In this document: positions 15,471 to 27,200 of the stretch, in pieces
How the letters are laid out: every line of letters starts with the position of its first letter
How positions within the stretch are numbered: the stretch's first letter is position 1
NCBI GenBank assembly: GCA_002189035.1
Contig: NEEC01000009.1
Location: 558,001 to 622,000 of the forward strand
Direction: 5' to 3'
Source of the DNA: Utricularia gibba
Lineage: Eukaryota > Streptophyta > Magnoliopsida > Lamiales > Lentibulariaceae
Length of the DNA stretch: 64,000 nt
Notes under the pieces: model-generated
What the model was told of the DNA's origin: nothing
Databases searched by the model: none
The model's input: only the letters and a program-made list of their open reading frames with translations
Made by a program: the position numbers and the translations under genes

Positions 15471-16095
15471 GATTGATAATTTTGAGTGGAAGGAAGGAAG
15501 GCCCAATAAGACGTGGGCCGGAATAAAAATAATAACATTTCAAAATGTGTTCTTCCTGTCCGAATCGACGGTGGAGAATGATGGAATCTGTGTTTCCATT
15601 CTACGGCTCAGATGAGAGAGATATGGATCGAGATAGCAGGTCTGTTACCGGAGCTGGATCACCAGGCAAACTGAAGGCTTGGAACACCAGCATTTCAAAC
15701 ATAAGGAAGAATTTGTGTTCATCTTTGTACTGCAAACCCAAGTAACACAAATTTCATACATGATCTGATCCCTCGAAGTGAGAGTCAATTGGGAAACAAA
15801 AAGGAAAGAAAGTGCAGATGAAATGGAGAGGGAGGAATTCAACCTCACAGTGCTTCTTGATTCTATCTGTAGTGCCCTCAAGATATGAACAAATGGCATC
15901 TAACACCCAACTAGAAAACCAGAATCTGCAAAACTAGGAACCCACTTGCCAAGGAACAATGCAAGTACTTACTACTACTCAAACTAGCAATAACACCAAT
16001 GCTTCATTGGATTGAACTATATGATAATCAAGCTTTGCTGCTGTATGAGAAGACACTAACATGTACAGATTCCTGCTCTTCCCTTTGCATGAAGA
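15471..16095. other. SCAI 3' region / H3 relic upstream spacer
   Basis: No coding continuity was found. The part near 16095 is presumably the 3' UTR of the SCAI gene. Confidence 0.45.
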
Positions 16096-18778
16096 TTAGG
16101 AGAATCTAAAGCAATCTGAAACTTCCAAGCAGGCTGCGAGTCGGACGATGGAGGGTTGTACGGACTCTGAGTTGGGGGACAACGCTCTTGGAAGTTCGGG
16201 TATGCATTCTGGGACATGTTGGTCGGTCTTCTCTTGCATGAAGAACAGTGAAAGCACAGCACGGCAGAAAATGAACCTGTAAATTTACGGAGTTCATGAC
16301 AGGATTATGCAATGAAACTTTTGACTTGCCCAGCTGCTATTGCCTATGGATTGGATCACGAGATTCACGAAAATAGTTGAAACAGGAGATGAGTACCTGA
16401 GGATTAGCCGCCGAAGAAACGGATCACACAAAAGCTGAGCCCAAGAAAGGTCCAGCTCCACGGAAGTGCAGAGAATTTCCTCCCATTTAGAAAACGATTC
16501 AGAAATGATCTTTTCCATGGAGCTCAGCAAATCCTGAAACAACACACCCGGTTTCAGAGCACGAACGTTTTACAGTCCCAGGAGGTAGTACGATCATGGG
16601 AATTTCATGAATACAAGGACGACCAACCTGGCCAGCATTGGCCAGTTTATAGTCTACTAGCTGGCAGAACGCCTGCAAAGGAGCAGCTAAGAAAAAAGTG
16701 AACTGGCTTCCATGGTGTGCATCATCAACCACGCTATGATTCTTGAAAGAAGGTGTGGAGGGAGAAAGAAACAGAGAAATAGGTTCACCAATCTCTGCTC
16801 CACGCAAAACCTGCAGAGTAGCAGAGATGCCATCACTTGGAAATGTATTCTTTACCCCAAAGGCAATCCATCCAAAGTTTTAACAAACCTGCCTTGAAAG
16901 AATGGCTGCCATCGCTATCTATTATCAGAAAAAGCGGCTTTCTAGTGAAGGGAATTATATCACCCGGGAAAAGCATATTTGAACCTGAAGAGGTCCATGA
17001 TACATTAAAAAAAGAGGCATCAGTTACTGGCAGAACACCGTGAAATACAAAAGCAAACAGCAGATTTTCTTTTTACCCCGATTTCTGCTGGGACCAAGCA
17101 CCAAGTAATTCTCATAATAATGGTTCAGGACTCCTTTAGCATTTGAATGATTCTCACAAACACCATTCCTTTGCCCATTATGGCTTCTTGCAAGGGCACT
17201 CCTGTGAGAGCTTTTTCCTAGTATTCCAGTGTTTTCAGCTTCGAATGAGCTTCGTTGTAAACTATCTCCTATAACAACACAGTGTCAGCTAAAAGCAAAA
17301 CATCAAGATGGCAGAAAATGGTGACTGGAAATAATAGCTAACCAGGTGCAGATATATATATAAGCAATACATTGTCAGGTGGAAGCTCTTGACAAGCTGT
17401 TGCAATCGTCTGTCCATTACAATTCAAAAAAAGAAAATGCAGGTTGATAACTTTATTGAAGAAATCACATCATGCAGGAACCACATCACACACAGAAATA
17501 ATAGTAATGGAAATCAGACACTCACAGCAATCAAATGTGTCACCAAAGGACGATAAATCACAGCTTTCTTAGGATTTGGGGGCAAATTTGGATCTGTCAT
17601 ATCCGCAAACAAGTTTATGTCAATCATTCCAGAAGTAACCGAATTATCAGCAACTATGCCATTGTCTCTCGGCTCAACAAATTGTTTCTGGTAGAATGCT
17701 CCACTAGGTTCCCATTCCAAACACTGCAACATTCTAAATGTGTCTAAGGAGAGATCCGCAAATTTCACCTGAAATGAGCATTGAACAAAAAATATCACAA
17801 CAAAATGCACTGTAAACATGGAATTCCAACTACAAAGAACCGTAGAATCAAGAACCATACCTCATTTCTGTGATAGCTTGTCAGAATTGCATCCTTGAAC
17901 TTCAGAAGCCTCTTAGCATGATATCGGGCCACAAATGGGAAAGATGATGGATATGAATCATAAGTTGCAGTATACCGCAATGGTCTAATGTTCAAAACAT
18001 CCAAATCCGCTTTCATAAACCGCAATATTTCCTGAACCACAAGCTTCCATTCTTTGAAGGTGGTTTCCTACAAGGCATGTTTTCTAGTTATAACGGTAAC
18101 ACCAGAGGGTGAATTATGTTTAGAACCAAGCCTCTCAAATTCATACAAAGTGCAGTACTGGGGTAGAAACAGAAGAAACTTCACAGGAAAAGACCTATCA
18201 ACCTCCAATCATCAAACCAAAAACTGAATCACATATTCGTGTAATTGAGTAATGGGGATGCAGCAAAATTTTTTTACCCGAAAATTAACTCTGCTTTCCT
18301 CAACAAGCTCTTTCAATTTATCAACAAGCAACTTTACCATCTCCACACGATTCAGAATCAAGGCCACCATCAAAAATCTGGCATGAAATCGAAGTTCTTT
18401 GAACCGCACATCACGGTTGCTAGCTGACCCATTGAAGTACTTCCTATAAAAAATCGCCTCGTAGAATACATACGCCTCGAGAAGAAACCTCGCCTCGCTT
18501 GTCCTCATGTACTGATTGAAATACAGCTGTCCAATTCTTGAAGCAATTTCCCCAATTTCCCACCGCTGGAGCCCAGACTCCATTAGTTTTGCCCGATTCT
18601 CCTGCTGATACTTCCACAACTGCATATAAGCCTTGAAAACCTTGTGAAAGAAATGCCCATACGGCAGCCCTGTTTGGCCGTAAGGATGCAGCGGAGCGTC
18701 ACGCACACGCGCGAACTTCCTCTCCGCTTTCTCCACCAAAGATCGGAAATTCCTCGAAACTTCCTCCGGTTTCGACAT
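16096..18778 (-). CDS. SCAI-family protein
   Basis: SCAI in animals is a nuclear cofactor that restrains MRTF-SRF transcription and acts in DNA double-strand break repair. Plant members are conserved but little studied. Eight exons were traced: 18278-18778, 17861-18067, 17526-17768, 17343-17409, 16893-17268, 16628-16810, 16397-16533 and 16096-16276, for ~631 codons. The start is the ATG at 18778 (MSKPEEVSRNFRSLVEKAER), since a stop lies in frame upstream. Family stretches include RWEIGEIASRIGQLYFNQYM, NIRPLRYTATYDSYPSS, TFRMLQCLEWEPSGAFYQ, LPPNPKKAVIYRP, IPFTRKPLFLIIDSDSS and FKNHSVVDDAHHGSQF. Exon 5 has a single-base frame break at the T5 run 17070-17074 (A5 on the coding strand). Intron 5 appears to start with GC at 16892-16891. 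Confidence 0.9.
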
Positions 18779-21369
18779 CGAAGAGATCTCAGGAACTTCA
18801 ACTGACACGACCCTTTACCATACCTCCAGCAAACCCGTTGCTAGTGAAGTCAATGCAGAAAAAGATGGCAAATAAAAGAAAGGGAATACACGAAGAGAGG
18901 AGGAGGACAAAAAAATAAAACTGCAATTCTACATGGTATTTTCAACTTTCCTCAACGGGTCCATGCCCATGGAAAGTGAGCTGGAAACAGTGAATATGTG
19001 CAGTTATAATGTCAGGACGGCAGTCAAAAACATATTCCCCGCATTTGTTTGTTTCTTTTGCTCGTTTCCCCCTGTGCAGATACTTCACCTAGATTCTGAT
19101 TCTGCAATACGGAGTCGAACGGGGGAGGGAGAAGAGGAAGAAGAAGAAGAACAAGTGACTACTGCAGTTCGAGATCCCTATAGGCTGCGACGCCGTGTTG
19201 ATTGGCCGCTATAATGCGTGGGAGTCATACAACTGCGCACAACAGGACGGCTGTACGGGTATCCCCAGTAGGCTCTAGGGTTGGTTCATTTCATTTCAGG
19301 GTTTCTTTCCTTAATTTCTTCAATTTTCATAATAAATTACTCTAATTAGTGTCTTAAAACCCACAAAGTGAAACCGATTCAACTGTAAGAATCGAATTTC
19401 ATTTTTTATAACAAAATATCATGTATGAATATAATTATTTTAATTACTTTTTATTTTATGATAATTTATATAAAGTAAATTTTATTTAAATTATATGTTT
19501 ATATTTAAATATTTTACCAATATCAGATAACATCATAATGTATCTAGTTTTATATTCTCTCACTTTTAGATATTCAAAAGATTAGATGAATACTAATTTA
19601 TCCCACCATTTATATTAGCCTGAATTCGGTTCTAATATCAAATATTATGATCCATTTTATCTTACGTAATATTGTATATTTCAAATACCTAAATATTATA
19701 GTTTATATTTTAAAATTTTTGAAAAAATATCTCATACAAAATTCAAATATTACCTATATGTAAGTGCATCCTTTATCTTATTCATAACCAATATGGTACT
19801 ATCATGATGTTTATTTTTTATTATTAAAATAAAAAATATGTATTTTCAATTTAAAACATCATTTAGTATTAGAAAAATTCTAAAATCAATTAACCATTTA
19901 ATCGAATTATTCCGGTCACGAAGTCGTAGTATTTGTTAATTAAAGCATCCAAAGGAGGTCATTTAGTAGCACACCACTAAATACAGCTTAGAGGCACGCT
20001 GTGCGACAAATTAGGTCCATCGCACGCGCTAGTGACTAGTGAGTGATTACATAATTATTCAACGTAGGCAACATCCCACTTCGAATGAACATCAAGCCTA
20101 GTTTCAATATAATAAACATTAAAACTCACCAAATCATTATACAATTCATTATTTCTCAATATCTGGATGCATAATTTGAATAAATGTTACTTATAAATTC
20201 ATTATTATAAATATTCGCCTGGAGATGCATCATTAATAACTGTATTTAGTGGCCTTAATTGTGCATTAATACTTAGCCCCTGTTTTCCATAGGGTAGGCC
20301 AATAAATTCCACCTTTCGCCGAGGTTGCCGGTTTCAAGGCTATGATAATGCTTTTATTTTTAAATTCACCCGCGTGTTGCCGGCTATTGTGATGGCGATG
20401 GGATGCGACGCATGCGACATCAGTCGTGCGGTTAGACACTCGGACGCGGACACGGTGTCGTATTGGAGCAATGATTCATCTCCACCTTTTTAAAGGTAGT
20501 GGACTCTTAGGAGGCTTTCATTTTCATTTGGAATGATGTGTGGCTCATACTTCTCGTTTTCTTCCCAAGGAAGAAACAAAGGGTGTGTTATGAGATATTT
20601 AGGCGATAGGGTGCACAAATTATTTTTTTACTTAGAAGTTAAAGTAAAATTTAAAAAACTGTTTTATATAGATTATTCCAATTTCTTATTTTTTCAACTT
20701 CTATTTCTATTATTAATTATCAACTATTTATTATATTTTACATTACAATCAACTTATTTATTAACTTATTTTATAAATCATCAAAATGCTACTTATTTTT
20801 ATAAGCAATGATTTATTCAGAAATTTTTCAAGTCCCACATTCTCTAGAGAATATTGGTGTTGAATCCAATCTATGTATGAATGATGCTTTTTTTTTTCTT
20901 ATTTTCTCCTATTTTTTATAGTGTTGGACATACTCTTTTCTCGTTCCTTATACTCAATTGGTTCTAGAATTTTTTTTCTTAAAATCTGAAATCTGATTTG
21001 AAAAGACTCCTAAGTCCTCGTTTGTTAGGTGAGTTTAGCCCTCTAAACCTTTAGGTAAAAAGTATTGTATGTGTTTGTTGGAATGGTTTAGCAAAATACA
21101 AGAGTTTGTATTATCCCGAATTAAACTTGCAACTGGTGGTTTCTCAAAACCCACCGAGAAACCCATCTCACACAAATACAACTTTGTCGATAATACCCTT
21201 CTACTCCATAAGCAAATTCACAACAGTAAATCTATGTATCCGTTCATCCTCTTCAACACAAATCTGTCAGGTTTTTACAGGTACATGGTGTGTGGATTCG
21301 AATTCTAATATTTCGACGAAAACCCATACTTCAGTTTAAGCCAAGAGTTCTTATTTTTTGTTTTGCATA

Positions 21370-22390
21370 TGATGGAGTCGGGTGATTTTTTTCCGAAAAT
21401 TGCAGTAGGATGTGCGTTGCTTATTGAGGTTGTTGCAATGGTTTCAAAGAAGATTATTTTGGCTGCCCTTGCTGCGGCGTATTGCGTTGGTCAGCACCTA
21501 TGTGTTATGCATTTCAGGCACTTCAGAATGCCGCTCTCGATGTATGGAAGACACATTGTAGGCATTGCAACCTTTGTTCACGGTGCCTACAGCATTCGAT
21601 CCTTAGGTACGATCCAAATTGCTCCTAAGGGTCGAGCGTTAATATAAATTTAAAATAAATAAATATACACTGGACTCGAATCACACATAAAGATCGAATG
21701 CTAATAAAAATATTAAAATAAAAAGTATATGTTCGATCCGAATCATACCTAAGGATCGAATGCCACACACATGCACTCAGTTGGCGCATCGATGCCAAGC
21801 ACTGCAAGCGCATATTTGTGGTGCCTAGAAAGATTGGATGCATGATAGATACTGCAACATTTATTTGTGGTGTCTAGAAAGGGACGAGTCCTGTTGTTCT
21901 GCTTTCTATAGGTTACACCTCTTGATAAAGATCTTTGGTTATACAAACTGAAATCAGATATCAGCTACTCATGGCAAACATGTAAAGCGTAATATTATCA
22001 CTCAAAGAAAAATGATCTTCATGATATATAGACATCATATGTGGATATGATCAGAACAACAAAGAAAAACGGTGGTGTAACAAACATTATAGACCTCTCA
22101 CAATCCCATCCACCATAACCTCACCGTTCTGCTCAGAAAGAGTTGTAGCTTTATGGGATTACTCAAGATGACTTTAGTTACTCCTAGACACTGCATTGTA
22201 GTTAATTGCAATGGCATCCCTTTGATGATGTCTGCAGCAGCATTTCGACGTTCCCGTAGGTCATTGGTTTCAACAATAAGAATTTCTCCCAATTGTGCGA
22301 TGGCATCATTTGTTGTAGGCACGTTTGCTTCAACCATTTCTGCAACCAACACATAAGTGCACAACCCATGATAAAACCACGACACACATA
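21370..22390. mobile_element. Possible PIF/Harbinger-type remnant
   Basis: A plus-strand frame at 21370-21645 contains KKIILAALAAAYCVGQHLC, which recalls the N-terminal region of plant HARBI1-like nucleases. A minus-strand frame at 22385-22101 contains NDAIAQLGEI, NAAADIIKGM and VILSNPIKLQLFL, which recalls the C-terminal helices of Myb/SANT-like proteins carried by such elements. Both are short and start-less, and no terminal inverted repeats were found. The similarity is remembered pattern, not alignment. Confidence 0.22.
21655..21775. repeat. Imperfect tandem repeat, ~60 bp unit
   Basis: A unit with 'cgaatcacacataaagatcg' and 'aatgctaataaaaatatt' recurs ~65 bp later as 'cgaatcatacctaaggatcg' with 'aatgcc'. 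A third, shorter relative ('taggtacgatccaaattgct') lies near 21604-21623. Confidence 0.45.
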
Positions 22391-24296
22391 TAGCTCAATA
22401 TGGCACAAGAAGTATAACAACATTATATGGGTTTCAGGGGCACAATTCACATCCATATTACTCAAAAAACATCACGCACACTAACACCCAGTCGCTCAAT
22501 CCATGTGGTTAAGGTCATTCAAGTGGCAAATGAAATAAACGCCTCAAATTCGAGAAAAAAATACTTGGTGCATCACCCAATACCTAATTTTTCGGTAGAT
22601 CAAACTTGTTCCCAGAGTTACATGAGCCGAAGATCCATGATATTACATCGCAGATCGAGGGTTTCGAATTCCCCAATCTGTGAGTCTCATGTTTCTACAT
22701 GTGGGGTCAAAATAGGATAATAAAATATTTTATTATACATAAATTGTATATTATAGAATTCATTTTTTCTAGTATTGAGAATCTATACATTAACCTTTCT
22801 AATAAACATACAAAATTGATAATCATATATTATTGAACTCTATCTATTAAATATATATTTTATTCTAAACCATTATTTATGGGATACAATAAACTAAAAT
22901 AATCTAAACCCTTTTAATTTAAACTCATCTAACAAACGAGGCCTAAGAGTTTTCGGATGAACTGATTCTCTTTGTACCAATTCATAAATATTCTATGAAA
23001 ATTTATTACAGATAAATTATGTATAGTTTATAATAAAAGAAGAATGTAATATAATGGATTCTTGTAAATTACATTTCTTATTTCATTATATTATATTTAA
23101 CATAAAAACGTAAAGTATTTGATTTGTAAAATTAGAATATAAATGTAATTTACAATCTAATTATACTTCTTTAAAGTCTATATTCCAATATTTAAAAATA
23201 ATTTTTACATAAACAATGTACCGTATATATCATTAATATTTTACTTGTTATTTATTTATCTAATAAATTTTACTTTATGACTTAAGAAGATGTTACTAAA
23301 AAAATCGTACATACTATAATCTTAGTGTTTTTTGATTGGTTTATGTAACATCAATTGGTACAAAGATTAGTAAAATAATAAAAGAAGAACGAATTTGGTA
23401 ATTGAGAATTGATTGATTTTCGGATGAAATCAATTTGAATTACTTTAATGTTATTTTATATGGACAGTTGACTGGTTCTAAGACAATAATTTATTTTTGG
23501 CCGAATTTTAGAATTTTTTTTTTTGACTTTTTAACCTCATGTCTAGGATGTTGGACACGTTCATTTTTTGAAAAAAAAAAGAATATTATACATATACTAA
23601 GTGTATGGATATTATGTTGAAATATAATAAATTAATATTATTTAATAGTTTAATATGAAACAATATAATTTATTAATATTTATTCTTTTATGTCCAAAAG
23701 CATTCAAATTAATCTTAATCTTATTTCGACCATCCTATTTATCCCACTGCAATTCACCCAACTCCTATTTTTTACTACTTGTACTAAATTGTTATAATTA
23801 TTTTATGTGTTAGACGTGTTAAAAGAATTAAATAATAAATAAAATTGTTTTTATAATTATGTAAAATTTATTTTTGTAATAATATAATTTAATAAAAATT
23901 GATTATGTAATAATAATAATAATATTATTATTATTATTAAAAATATTATCTGTATATTAAAATATGATACTTTATAATTCAATGTATCCTATGTTCGAAA
24001 CTTGTGTGTAAGGCAACTAACAGCCTTGCCTCATGTAATTAACCGGTTTTTTTCCTTAATCTCGGAGCCAAAACAATAGAATTACAGCCAATTGGTTGGA
24101 AATCCAAAATTCGGAACCCTAAATTGATTTACACGATCGGCATTGTGTTTGATTTTGTGTGGATTCTGATTGCTCAAGGCGTTTCTGGGTTTCCTACTAA
24201 CTCTAGTAACTGTTTAGCTTTGCGAGCGTCGGCTGAATTGTGCTGTCTATAAAGGATTCTTGAAGGTTCTTTCAGGAGGAGTGGACTCCGGTGAAT

Positions 24297-27200
24297 ATGG
24301 AGCAGTCCAAAGGGCGGACTTGGGAGAAGAGTCCCCGTGTGGAAAGGGTTTATCGTGTTTCTACAGTTCCTTCTTTTCGCGGGCCTTCGCGTCAACGGTA
24401 CCAGACCAGGTTTTCGAGTTGTCATCAGTATCGTGATCGCCCACCTGATCAGAGATTACCCTGTTTCAACTATGCTGTACAGATGATATCGGTTTCTAGG
24501 AAAGATGTGGAATTGAAGGATATGGATGTCGTGCTTGGAAGGCTTGATTTCCAGCCAGTGGATTGGAATTTGCAACGTTGTAATAATATTTCAGCCACGC
24601 TTTATTACCAGCGATGGAGCGACGCGCTTGAGACTGTCGTTCAGCTGTGGAATATGGTCTTCGACGGTTCTGTTGTTGGATTTCTGCCGCATTTTTTTAG
24701 CAAAGTGAATTTGCCCTCCGAAAGGGAGGAAACAATTTATCGGTTGAGAACTGTGTTTTTGGATAACTTGAAGCTGTTGAGAGGAGTTTTCCTGGAGAAG
24801 TGGATGAATGAGATTCAGAGGGCAGCTGAAGAAATCAGGAAGATTTCTACTTCATTAACAGGACCACAGAACTTACGCGTCTGGGATGAACTTTTGAAGA
24901 GAAAGAAAAGTTTGCAGGAAGAAAGAGATTTGATCTTGAATAGGGTTCAGGAGTTTTTGACTGGGATTGATTGCATTGAGAATTATTTGAAGGACGAAAA
25001 AAACCATGAAGATGGGGATGTCCCAGTTTTCCAGTTTTGGGATGGGGAGATTGACTGGAGGAGAATCTACAATTTAATAATGAGGGAGCGCCGAAGACTT
25101 GAAGATGGACTACCAATTTTCGGCCGTAGGCGGGACATTATGAAGCAAATACACTGCCAACAAGTAATTTCATGCAAAGCTCTTCCTTCTATTAATATAG
25201 TTATTACTTTTGGGCTAAATGGCGTAGGTGAATCTTTTTTCACTGATGTTATAATAGCATCGGCACATGATTAATGTGGTTGATTTGGACTAGGAGATAA
25301 GTATCACTCTCAGTTGTGTCATCCATAATGATCACGTTTGCCCCCTATGGTTTCTGAAAGGCAGTCTGAGAGTCTTTTGTAAAGGAAGATCCTGATGCTA
25401 TAGAAATATCATTTCATCAGGTTCCTTGGTTACACAAGATTAATTTTGTTTTAAAATGAACTGCATGATGAGGATTTGTTGGCGTTTTTCATATGAGTAG
25501 TTCCATTGTTTTGTTCAGATTAGATTGCGAATATGAGGTTTTCTTTTTTGTTCCCTAAAATTCTGAACATTCTTTCTATTTCCATTTTCTTAGTTGTCTC
25601 TTGTGAATGAATAATGTTTGCATTGAATTTAATCCTTTCATTTCAATGACATCTAGGTAATCTTCAGGATTGGTGTCAGTAATCTTTTCGTAATTTTCAG
25701 AATTCATAGAACTTAAATTGTGACTTCACTGATGATGGTCATCTATAGGTTTTAGTACTAATTGGCGAGACGGGGTCTGGAAAGAGCACACAGCTGGTAC
25801 AGTTTCTTGCGGATTCGGGAAATTACCATGAGTCCATTGTGTGTACACAACCACGTAAGATTGGTGCCATTTCTTTGGCAGAAAGGGTCAATGATGAATC
25901 CCGTGGCTGTTATGAAGATACTCTGGCCACATGCTATCCTACATATTCATCTGTTCAGACGTTTAAGAGCAAAGTGGCATTTTTGACCGATAACTGCTTA
26001 CTTAGGCATTACATGAATGACGACAGACTTTCAAAAATATCGTGCATTGTTGTTGACGAGGCCCATGAAAGGAGCTTACACACGGATTTGCTTTTGGCTC
26101 TAATCAAGAAGTTACTCTGTGTGAGGCCCTGCCTTAGGCTTATTATCATGTCTGCCACAGCAGATGCTGGCCAATTTGCAGAATACTTTTTTGGTTGTAC
26201 AATTGTGCGTGTACCTGGGAGATGCTATCCTGTTGAAATAAAATATGTGCCTTCTGAATCTGAAGGATTTTCACCCTCCAATGTATCACAATACGTACTT
26301 GATGTTTTGAAAATGGTAAATGAAATTGACAAAACGGATATAGATGGGACCATTCTTGCATTCTTGACATCCCAAATGGAAGTAGAATGGGCTTGTGAGA
26401 ATTTTCATTCACAGTCTGCTGTAATATTGCCTTTACATGGAAAGCTATCTTCTGCTGATCTAAATCGTGTGTTTCTAACATATCCAGGTAAGAGAATTTA
26501 CTTTTTCCCATCAAAACGTTTCATTGTTGGTCTGTTTTTGAATTTCTGGCATGTGCAGGTAAGAGATTAATTATATTTGCCACTAATGTTGCTGAGACAT
26601 CATTAACAATTCCTGGTGTCAAGTACGTGGTTGATTCTGGGATGATGATTGAGAGTAGATTCGAGCCTTCTAGTGGAATGAACGTTCTAAAGGTATGCCG
26701 CATAAGCCAGAGTGCTGCAAATCAACGTGCAGGCCGTGCAGGCAGGACAGAACCTGGGACATGCTATAGACTCTACAGAGAAAGTGATTTCCTGGAAATG
26801 AGGCTCCATCAAGAGCCTCAAATTCGAAAGGTGCATCTTGGTATAGCAATTCTTAAAATGCTTGCGCTAGGGATTGAGAATATCGAGAAGTTTGATTTTG
26901 TAGATGCACCGAGTGAATGTTCTGTGAGCATGGCTGTTACAAATTTGATTCAGTTAGGAGCCATTCTGCTGAAAGGTGGAAGCTATGAACTAACCGCGCA
27001 GGGATGGGAAATGGTTAAATTGGGTGTTGAACCTCGCTTAGCTAAAATAATTCTAAAATCTCATGACTACCATTTGGGTAGAGAGGGCCTTGTTCTTGCT
27101 GCAGTAATGGCTAATTCAAGTAGCATATTCTGTAGAGTCGGTAGGCTGGAAGACAAGTTGAAAGCAGATTGCCTTAAGGTGCAATTTTGCCATCCTGATG

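Larger units (their letters stand above)
18779..24296. other. AT-rich intergenic region
   Basis: The first ~450 bases are the SCAI upstream region. From ~19300 to 24050 the DNA is mostly AT-rich without extended coding frames. It includes a GC-richer island at ~20300-20470, imperfect tandem repeats at ~21660-21780, two weak transposon-like frames (21370-22390), and a (TAA)n/(TTA)n self-complementary microsatellite at ~23908-23940. The 5' UTR and promoter of the DEAH11/12-like gene lie at the right end. Confidence 0.55.

Noticed and set aside
18933-19214. 93-codon frame upstream of SCAI with an acidic run
   Set aside because: The acidic run comes from a short GAA/GAG repeat; no family, and it lies in the SCAI promoter side.
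23908-23940. Self-complementary (TAA)n/(TTA)n tract
   Set aside because: A simple-sequence palindrome expected in AT-rich DNA; not treated as a hairpin gene.
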